Of a stretch of 64,000 nt of DNA, positions 58,072-64,000 are shown one piece after another (the first letter of the stretch is position 1; every line of letters starts with the position of its first letter). Under the pieces are notes generated by a model that saw nothing but the letters and a program-made list of their open reading frames with translations, did no database searches and was not told the DNA's origin. Position numbers and translations under genes: made by a program. The stretch is from Micromonospora sp. WMMD1120. GTDB taxonomy: Bacteria > Actinomycetota > Actinomycetes > Mycobacteriales > Micromonosporaceae. The stretch lies in contig NZ_JARUBO010000005.1 in assembly GCF_029626235.1 (NCBI RefSeq), positions 2,140,501 through 2,204,500 of the forward strand, read 5' to 3'.

Positions 58072-58668
58072 GTGCGCAAGCTCGTGTACTACATCGCCGT
58101 CACCCTGGACGGCTTCGTCGCCGGCCCGGACGGCGCGGACCCCACCGGCCCGGACGGCTTCTGGCCGATTCCGGAGGACTATCTGGGTCACCTCGTCGCC
58201 GAGTATCCGGAGACGCTGCCGGGGCCAGCCAGGCAGGCCTTCGGCATCACCGACGAGGGCAGCCGGTTCGACACCGTCCTGGAGGGACGCCACTCCTACG
58301 AGGTGGGCCTGAAGGCCGGCGTGACAGACGCCTACCCGCACCTGCGCCACCTCGTGTTCTCCCGCACGCTGGGCGGCAGCCCGGACCCGGCCGTCGAGGT
58401 CCTGGCCGCGGACCCGATCGCCACGGTACGCGAGCTGAAGCGGCACGACGGCAAGGACATCTGGGTCATCGGCGGTGGCAACCTGGCCGGTGCCCTCTAC
58501 CCCGAGATCGATCAACTGATCGTCAAGCTCGCGCCGCTGACCATCGGCGCCGGCATTCCGCTGTTCGGCAGCGAGGCCGTCTTCGCACCGCGTACCTGGC
58601 GCCTGACCGACCACACGGTGCTGGACAGCGGAGCGATCTTCCTCACCTACGTCCGCGCGAACGACTGA
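58072..58668 (+). CDS. Dihydrofolate reductase-like (RibD C-terminal fold) protein
   Basis: 198 aa from GTG 58072 with AAGGGAGG 4-11 bases upstream. RKLVYYIAVTLDGFVAGPDG at the start, RHSYEVGLKAG, HLRHLVFSRTL and IWVIGGGNLAGALYPEIDQL (NADPH-binding GGG) mark the RibD_C/DHFR fold common in small actinobacterial reductases. The substrate is unknown; it is not a classical folate enzyme by sequence. Divergent from the IclR gene. Confidence 0.88.
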   Translation: MRKLVYYIAVTLDGFVAGPDGADPTGPDGFWPIPEDYLGHLVAEYPETLPGPARQAFGITDEGSRFDTVLEGRHSYEVGLKAGVTDAYPHLRHLVFSRTLGGSPDPAVEVLAADPIATVRELKRHDGKDIWVIGGGNLAGALYPEIDQLIVKLAPLTIGAGIPLFGSEAVFAPRTWRLTDHTVLDSGAIFLTYVRAND

Positions 58669-58715
58669 GACAGGTCCGGGCGAGCGCCCCCACCGGCGGC
58701 GTGACCGACGCCGAC

Positions 58716-59117
58716 TCAGTCTCGGGGTGGGCCTCGCCGGGCGCGGCGGTAAGCACGTTGCCGGCAGGCATCCGAACAGAAGGCCCGATCGCTGCGCGCG
58801 CCCGGATCCACTGGTCTCCCACACCCCAGTCGGGCGCACAACTTCGGCAACCACGCGATCTGAAACGGCACTCTGAACTCTCGCCTGATCGCGAGCGCGA
58901 GATCGGCGGGCGAGATCGGCTCTCGCAGGCGACTGGCCAATGTGTAGGTCAGGCTGTACAGCTGAATTCTGCCCATGCTGGCAGCCGCGTCGACCGATCG
59001 ACGGTCTCGGTAGTGCCTACGCTGCCGGCAGTTGTCGGAACAGTATTTTCTGTCCCTCCTGCTGGCCTGCGGAAGTGGAGTTTCGCAGACCTGGCAGCGG
59101 CGCCCGACAAGCACCAC
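58716..59117 (-). CDS. Protein with two treble-clef-type zinc fingers
   Basis: 133 aa. Finger 1 (~8-39): CQVCETPLPQ...KYCSDNCRQRRHYRDRR. Finger 2 (~93-127): CARLGCGRPV...AFCSDACRQRAYRRARR. Each has two Cys pairs and the same ending (CSDxCRQR.YR.RR), so one finger arose by duplication; a short helical domain (~45-88, SLTYTLASRLREPISPADLA) lies between. Basic overall. Probably a nucleic-acid-binding protein; I know no assigned function. ATG 59117. Confidence 0.75.
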   Translation of the reverse strand: MVLVGRRCQVCETPLPQASRRDRKYCSDNCRQRRHYRDRRSVDAAASMGRIQLYSLTYTLASRLREPISPADLALAIRREFRVPFQIAWLPKLCARLGCGRPVDPGARSDRAFCSDACRQRAYRRARRGPPRD

Positions 59118-59271
59118 CGCATCGTAGGGCGTTACGGCTAATTTCGACGGCTGGCATCACTCGGAGCGGCGCTGACCAGGCCTGTCGGCCTGGGCTCAAG
59201 TGTTCATAAGTGGTCGGGCGCACTCGCGTCGCCCGCCACGCTTCTCTGGCATGCCGCGAAGGAGGGAATCA

Positions 59272-59430
59272 TTGAAGTGGCGCACCTTATCGATCTTGAC
59301 AGTGAGCGCGGTTGCCGGAGCCGCTCTCGGCATCGCCAGTTCAGTCCAGGATGGATTCTTCGGCGCTCTCGGCCTCGCCACGCTTCTGCACACGATGACC
59401 GAACCGAAGTCGCCCACCGGAGATGATTGA
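59272..59430 (+). CDS. 52-aa small membrane protein, TTG start
   Basis: TTG 59272 is preceded by GGAGGG (59261-59266) at ideal distance, whereas in-frame ATGs at 59200 and 59251 lack sites. The peptide is KWRTLSILTVSAVAGAALGI ASSVQ followed by a second hydrophobic run GFFGALGLATLLHTM and a polar tail. It has one or two membrane segments. Small, unrecognised; conservation would be the test. Confidence 0.5.
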   Translation: MKWRTLSILTVSAVAGAALGIASSVQDGFFGALGLATLLHTMTEPKSPTGDD

Positions 59431-59525
59431 GGCCACCCCGCCGGTATTCCTGCCGACCCGGAACCCGGCCGCACGGGCGACAGCTCGATTCCTGCGGTGC
59501 GTCTGCTTCGATCGCCAGCCGTAGT

Positions 59526-60044
59526 TCAGCGAGGGCCGCGACCGGTGGCGCCGTCGAGGAGTTCTCGAGCGGCATCGAGGTGGCCGGCGTGGCGGGCGGT
59601 CTCCTCGATTATGTGCATGGCCACCCAGCGAAGGTCGGTGATCGGCTCGCCCGGCCAGTCGCGCCCGGGTGCGCCGAGCAGGGACGCGTCCAGGTCGACC
59701 GAGCGCAGGACCTGGTTCGAGATCTCACACTGACCCCGATAATGGTCGATCACCGCGGCGGTCGAGTGTTCGGTGGTGAACGGCGCCGTCGGGTCGTACG
59801 GCGGGTCGTCGATGTCGTCGTCCCAGGTCACCTGTGGTTCGGTGCCGAGGGTGACGCGTTGGAACCAGTGGGCTTCCGCGCCGGCGAGGTGCTGGATCAG
59901 ACCGATGGGCGTCCACCCCGACGGAAACACCGGCGTACGCAGCTGGGACTCGTCCAAGCCGTCGATGATCGCCAACACGGCGGCCCGCTGCTGATCGAGA
60001 AAGTGCTGCAACCGGTCCAGTTCGCTGATTGTCGACTCACGCAC
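59526..60044 (-). CDS. DinB/DUF664-family four-helix metalloprotein
   Basis: 172 aa. Three metal-ligand His positions are seen: LIQHLAGAEAHWF (His ~52) and IIEETARHAGHLDAARELLD (two His in ARHAGH). The FPSGWTPIGLIQHLAG segment and the helical content match DinB-like proteins, some of which are mycothiol-dependent transferases in actinobacteria. ATG 60044. It is the last clear host gene before the element boundary. Confidence 0.88.
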   Translation of the reverse strand: MRESTISELDRLQHFLDQQRAAVLAIIDGLDESQLRTPVFPSGWTPIGLIQHLAGAEAHWFQRVTLGTEPQVTWDDDIDDPPYDPTAPFTTEHSTAAVIDHYRGQCEISNQVLRSVDLDASLLGAPGRDWPGEPITDLRWVAMHIIEETARHAGHLDAARELLDGATGRGPR

Positions 60045-60293
60045 GGGCCGACTCTAGACCGAACCGGGGCATCGAGGTTGCCCCGAACGGCCCACCGGAG
60101 GCGACATCGCCGCGCCAGCGACCCCAGCGCCGCCCCGGTCCGCTACCGGTCGCCGTCGTGGATTCGGCAGGTGATGATCTCGACGTCGTCCTTGCTGAGT
60201 TGCCACACACCCGGCCGATGCTGTACCCGCTGCTGCACGGGCCGAGATCGCGGTTCGCGCGACCCGACACAGAGCCGCTGACCTGCGGAGGAG

Positions 60294-60335
60294 TGGGCCG
60301 CCAGGGACTCGAACCCTGAACCTATGGATTAAAAG
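60294..60335 (-). other. 3' portion of tRNA-Lys (TTT), probable attachment site
   Basis: 42 nt on the minus strand run from the anticodon loop CTTTTAA through the variable region, the T arm CAGGGTTCGAGTCCCTG and the 3' acceptor half GCGGCCCA. The 5' half is absent: bases beyond 60335 do not pair with the anticodon stem, D arm or acceptor. A 3'-end tRNA duplicate marks one end of an element integrated into tRNA-Lys; by orientation the element extends to the right and the intact tRNA should lie beyond 64000. Confidence 0.75.
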
Positions 60336-60622
60336 TGCCCAGGAGCGGACAAAAGCGCGCTAAGTGCCGTGCGGTGATGACGGTCCGGACTCCGCGTGTG
60401 TCGTCCGGCCGTGTTCGCGCTGGTCCGCGCCCAACCTGCGTGTCGTGATGTTGCGGTGGCCGTCCAACGAGGGCCCGAATCCGGGGACGGCGTAGCGAAT
60501 CCGATTGATGCGGCGTCGTCCGAGCACCCGTAGAGCACCCACGAGCCGACGCGGTCCGGCGTCGGCGATCCATCTGGTGAGCTGCAAGCGCCTGGGTCAG
60601 CTGCCTGTTCTGCCTGGTCGGC

Positions 60623-60820
60623 TCACCATTCCCGATTGGCGATCAGTCGCTCACTGTCGGCGTCGGTGAACCCGTAGCTCGTCGCGACGAACCAGAATTC
60701 CTCTCCGATTGCTTCACGCGCGACCGTCTCGATCTCGCTGCCAGCCGCCTCGAACTCCGCCTCAAGCAGATTGAACTCGTCGGTCGCATCGTCGGTGAGT
60801 GTGTATGTAGAGGGCTGCTA
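60623..60820 (-). pseudogene. Gene truncated by the IS element
   Basis: A leftward frame reads TLTDDATDEFNLLEAEFEAA through EIETVAREAIGEEFWFVATS to a TGA at 60623-60625 and is protein-like (acidic amphipathic helices). It has no start before the IS border at 60821, and the right side of the IS does not continue it recognisably. It is the 3' end of an unknown element gene cut by insertion or by later deletion. 60336-60622 holds no gene I can support. Confidence 0.55.
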
Positions 60821-60821
60821 G

Positions 60822-62256
60822 TACTCCAGCCGGGGATCGTGATCACGGCTCGATGAGGGCTTGTCGGGCGTAGTGGCTGGTCATGGCTCTGGCTTGGTGG
60901 CGGCGTCTGCGGATGGACCAGAGCAGCGGGTCGCAGCGTCGGCGGGTGGGTTCGATGATCAGGATGTGGAACAGGTGGCGTAGCTCGTTGACGGTTAGCG
61001 GGATCAGCTCGACCGGCTGGTTGTCGTTGCCGTGGTCGGCGGTCGCGGCGGCGAGGAACGCGTGGGCGAGGATCGCCAGGGTGGTCCAGCGGTGCCAGGA
61101 GGCCCAGCGGCGGTGTTGGTGCTGGTCGAGGCCGAGGCCGGTCTTCGCGGCCTGGAATGATTCCTCGATTTTCCAGCGTCGGCCGGCGACCGCGACGAGA
61201 GTGCCCAGCGCGACGACCTGCGGTGACCAGCAGCGATAGAAGGCCAATTCACCGGTGCGGTGGCTGCGGCGGATCAGCAGCCAGTGGTGCCCGCCGTGGG
61301 CGTCGGTGGCGTGGGGCAGGGCGATGAAGGACCAGTCGTAGTAGCGGTGGCCTTTCGCGCCCCGGCCGGAGGACATCCGCTGCCAGGCGGTGGCGGGAAG
61401 CTCGGCGGCGAGGGCGTCGACGCGGTAGACGTCGAGGCCGGTGATCACCTGATGTGAGCAGGCCACGGCCAGGACATAGCCCAGTCGCAGCTGACGCAGC
61501 CGGGCGGCCAGGTGGGGATCGTTGCCGTAGGCCTCGTCGCCGGTCGCCCACCGGCACGGCAGCTCAGCGGTGACCGCGGCGGCGATCATGCGGGCCGCCA
61601 GCTGCGGTTTGGTCGCGAAACGCACCTGCTCAGGGATACCGGCCTCGGCCCGGCGATCGGGATCGTCGCACCACGACTTCGGCAGGGTAGAGGGCCCTGT
61701 CGAGCATTGCGTGAGCAGCATCGGTGGCATAGACCAGGTGCACGGCGAGCTGGCAGTTCTCGATCTTCCCGGCCGTGCCCGAGTACTGCCGCTGCACACC
61801 GACGGTGTGCCGGTCCTTCTTCAGATCCCCCGTCTCGTCGATGACCAGCACCGCCTCGACATCCCCGAGGTGCTCACCGACGAACTGCCGGACATCGGCA
61901 CGAACCTCGGCGTCGTCCCACACCATCCGGGTCAGCAGCTCCTGCATCCCGTCCGGGCCAGCATCCCCAGCCTGCTCGGCAATGGTTCAGCAGTTCTTCC
62001 GCAGCAGCGGGGCCAACAACCCTCGAACGAAGTCCCGGACCCGCCGACGCGGTTCCGGCCTGCGGAAACGCTGCCCGACCGTCAACATCAGCTCATCGAA
62101 CAACACCCGCCACTACTGGGCGTCTACCCTATATCCGGCAACCACCGCTGCGTCATGGTCAGTCCACACAACCGCCCATGATCAGCGGTGGCTGCCCTCG
62201 TTCCCTCACCGCATCGAACCGCAGCTCAGCCAAAGTCAACATCCCCGGCTGGAGTA
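60822..62256. mobile_element. IS701-family insertion sequence, decayed
   Basis: Terminal inverted repeats TACTCCAGCCGGGGAT (60822-60837) and ATCCCCGGCTGGAGTA (62241-62256) match exactly over 16 bases. They bracket a leftward IS701-type transposase. Flanks are CTAG (left) and TTAA (right); both fit the YTAR target pattern I recall for this family but they differ, so a simple target duplication is absent. Confidence 0.85.
60843..62106 (-). pseudogene. IS701-family transposase, disrupted by a stop and a frameshift
   Basis: DDE-type transposase in three pieces. From GTG ~62106 the frame reads LFDELMLTVGQRFRRPEPRR to RKNC then TGA where TIAEQAGDAG follows (probably a former Trp). The same frame continues through VLVIDETGDLKKDRHTVGVQ (first Asp) to DRALYP near 61690, where one extra C shifts the frame; the next frame carries PKSWCDDPDRR, ATGDEAYGNDP (second Asp) and GRRWKIEESFQAAKTGLGLD (Glu) to the stop at 60843. 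The protein is inactive unless stop readthrough and frameshifting both occur. Confidence 0.85.
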
Positions 62257-62686
62257 TTAAAGAGACCGCGAGATCCTGAGTTGGGCTGGGTTCGAGCCAT
62301 TGGTCGACAAAGGTCTATTGATCAGGCGACGCGGCGACACGGGCGGTCCCTACCGCGGACGGCGGCGAAGGAGACCACAGTTTAGACCACCCGTTCCCAA
62401 CGGAGAAGCGGGACAAGTCGATGCCATGGCAAAGGGGTCCCAAGCGGCTCGCCGCTACCTTCCCGAGGCCACACCGAGGCACGCAAACCGGGCAGGATTG
62501 CCGCAACTTGCCGCTAAGTCCCCACCGCCTATACCGCAAGCGCTTAGCGCATATCCGACAGAAGATGTCGCCGAGATCGCCTGTTCAGCGCCACACCGCT
62601 TAGTCTGCTACGGCGTCAAGAGGCCGCCGACCGATGGCTAGCAGCATGGGCGACATGCGGTCACGTGTCTAGGAGGAATAGCAGCC
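62257..62686. other. Element region without a supported gene
   Basis: Several short frames occur on both strands (for example 62300-62641 and 62315-62539) but none has a ribosome site or recognisable domain. The composition shifts towards AT from left to right. The promoter of the ATPase gene should be near 62560-62670. Confidence 0.4.
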
Positions 62687-64000
62687 GTGCCCCAGCTAGT
62701 GCGAATCGAAGTAGACGGCATGCTTGGCCGGTTCGACCATGTGGTGCCCTTCCCAGAGGACTGGGAGTTCGTTATCATCCACGGTCCGAACGGAGTAGGT
62801 AAAACAAAGTTCCTTGAGCTCCTGTCGGCAACCTTTAATTTCCAGATCGGTCGGATAGCCTCAATTCCTTTTCAAAAGGCGCGCTTTGATTTTGACGACG
62901 GAGCGTCTCTTCGGGTAACTAAGGTTGTCGCTTCACCTGAAGAGATAAGGCCTAGGCGCGCCCGTAACGTGAGTTTGCACAGTGGTATAAACCTTCACTT
63001 TGAAATACTAGGCGTCAAAGGTCCGAAGATATCGTGGACGTCGCAATCGGATATCTCGCCTTCAAGCGCCCGTCTCCGGCAGTTCCTCATGCAAGTCGCT
63101 CCGGTGCAAAGGATTGGTGGCGACCGCTACCAGGACATGTCCAACGGGGATTTGCTCAGTTTCATCGAGGTGCTCGACAAATATGGCCACATGTTGCCAC
63201 AGGAACTATCTCCAGTGGCAGAGCGCCCGGCAGAGCTCAAGGACTTCCTTGCGCAAACGAAGGTTTATCTAATCGAAACGCAACGGCTCCTGAACCTTCC
63301 GACGCGGGTATCAAATATCCAGACGCGGCCTGCGCCCGATGCAGAGCTGCCGCAATCTCGGGTATCTTACTATTCTGACGACCTCTCCCGGAGACTGCGC
63401 GAGGCACTAGCGCAGAACTCACGCCGCTCGCAGGAGCTTGACCGAACGTTTCCGCTTCGGCTCCTGCAAGGAAACACCTCTGTCAAGGTGACGGACGATC
63501 AGATTCGCCGCAAGTATGCCCAGCAGGACCAATTGCGCGCTCGTCTCGCCGAGATTGACGTAGCTCAGGCGTCGTCTGGCTACTTCCCGCTGCCGGAACG
63601 GAGCCTAGAGCCGTGGGAACGGCGCGTTCTGTGGACCTACCTTGAAGACACGGAGCGCAAGCTCGAAACCTTTAAGGACGTTCTCGACAGAGTTCGCCTA
63701 CTTAAGGAGATCGTCAATTCGCGTTTCAAGTACAAGACTCTGCGCATCAGCAGGGAGCAGGGCTTCCTCGTTGAAACAAATGACACCGGCCAGGAAATCC
63801 CTCCCGACCGCTTGTCGTCTGGCGAACAGCACGAGCTTGTTCTTGCCTATGATCTGCTGTTTCAAGTGCAAGAGAAAACGGTTGTGCTCATTGATGAGCC
63901 TGAGATCTCCTTGCACGTCGGCTGGCAGCGACAGTTTTTGTACGACCTTGTTGAGATAGCAAAGGTTACCTCTCTGCGATTCGTGATCGCAACGCATTCT
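62687..64000 (+). CDS. AAA/ABC-type ATPase, partial, candidate defence gene
   Basis: The frame is open for 438 codons from GTG 62687 (AGGAGGAATA 7-16 bases upstream) to the window edge. Walker A GPNGVGKT at residues 33-40, a long middle with coiled-coil-prone stretches (~225-345, LREALAQNSRRSQELDRTFP, KYAQQDQLRARLAEIDVAQ), ABC signature LSSGEQ (~374-379), Walker B VVLIDEPEISLH (~399-410) and the H-loop ATHS at 435-438. This is the AAA15/21 or OLD-like SMC-type plan used in many phage-defence systems (PARIS AriA, Septu PtuA, Gabija GajA, retron ATPases). Base use is clearly more AT-rich than all other genes here, a mark of recent transfer. The partner gene lies beyond 64000. Confidence 0.85.
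   Translation, partial: MPQLVRIEVDGMLGRFDHVVPFPEDWEFVIIHGPNGVGKTKFLELLSATFNFQIGRIASIPFQKARFDFDDGASLRVTKVVASPEEIRPRRARNVSLHSGINLHFEILGVKGPKISWTSQSDISPSSARLRQFLMQVAPVQRIGGDRYQDMSNGDLLSFIEVLDKYGHMLPQELSPVAERPAELKDFLAQTKVYLIETQRLLNLPTRVSNIQTRPAPDAELPQSRVSYYSDDLSRRLREALAQNSRRSQELDRTFPLRLLQGNTSVKVTDDQIRRKYAQQDQLRARLAEIDVAQASSGYFPLPERSLEPWERRVLWTYLEDTERKLETFKDVLDRVRLLKEIVNSRFKYKTLRISREQGFLVETNDTGQEIPPDRLSSGEQHELVLAYDLLFQVQEKTVVLIDEPEISLHVGWQRQFLYDLVEIAKVTSLRFVIATHS

Noticed and set aside
60336..60622. Integrase remnant next to the attachment site
   Set aside because: Frames on both strands show no tyrosine- or serine-recombinase motif.
62300..62641. 113-codon frame between the IS and the ATPase
   Set aside because: Pro/Arg-rich, no ribosome site, overlapping frames equally open; not supported as a gene.

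Overview
The window is chromosomal DNA of a high-GC actinomycete, most probably Micromonosporaceae (Micromonospora-like). The grounds are very GC-rich third codon positions, frequent GTG starts with GGAGG-type ribosome sites, BldC, a DUF3073 protein, an actinobacterial Tad pilus locus, a LitR-type carotenoid cluster and short palindromic repeats of a kind I recall from Micromonospora. Host identity is inferred, not proved. The last ~3.7 kb is different: it begins at a partial tRNA-Lys gene, holds a decayed IS element and ends in a visibly AT-richer ATPase gene, so it looks like the left end of an integrated element.

Layout. 1-4.5 kb: end of a probable purF, purM, a two-gene RiPP locus (radical SAM/SPASM maturase plus a 75-aa precursor with Phe/Trp-X-Asn motifs), DUF3073, valine/leucine dehydrogenase. 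4.6-14.5 kb: bldC, F420/PPOX protein, methyltransferase, Ca-binding-repeat protein, 3-hydroxyacyl-CoA dehydrogenase plus enoyl-CoA hydratase, a substrate-binding lipoprotein whose two lobes appear in swapped order, and several hypothetical genes. 14.7-15.1 kb: tRNA-Glu, -Asp and -Phe. 15.2-25.2 kb: polysaccharide deacetylase, then the light/carotenoid block (litR, idi, crtI, crtE facing crtB, phr), a serine hydrolase and a pyridine-nucleotide disulfide oxidoreductase. 25.3-35.6 kb: an alpha-glucan utilisation operon (LacI regulator, solute-binding protein, two permeases, GH13 alpha-glucosidase, 1230-aa secreted GH87 alpha-1,3-glucanase). 35.6-37.5 kb: crotonase, DUF2231-Rieske protein. 37.5-48 kb: a leftward Tad pilus operon and a divergent prepilin peptidase. 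48-53 kb: PAP2 phosphatase, GH65 phosphorylase/hydrolase, LtrA. 53.2-57.9 kb: IclR-controlled sugar ABC locus with both permease domains fused in one protein. 58-60 kb: small genes. 60.3-64 kb: integrated element.

How the genes fit together. Secreted GH87 would cut alpha-1,3-glucan or nigeran outside the cell, the ABC importer would take up the oligosaccharides and GH13 would hydrolyse them inside. Neither sugar ABC locus encodes an ATPase, so a shared one elsewhere (MsiK type) is expected. In the carotenoid block Idi and CrtE supply GGPP, CrtB makes phytoene and CrtI desaturates it; LitR probably senses light through cobalamin and represses from the 64-bp crtE-crtB gap, with photolyase co-controlled. 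The Tad genes cover precursors, inner-membrane platform and ATPase; no secretin is expected in this cell type. The candidates most worth following are the cyclophane-type RiPP pair, the permuted binding protein and the element-borne ATPase, which may be the first gene of a defence system cut off by the window edge.
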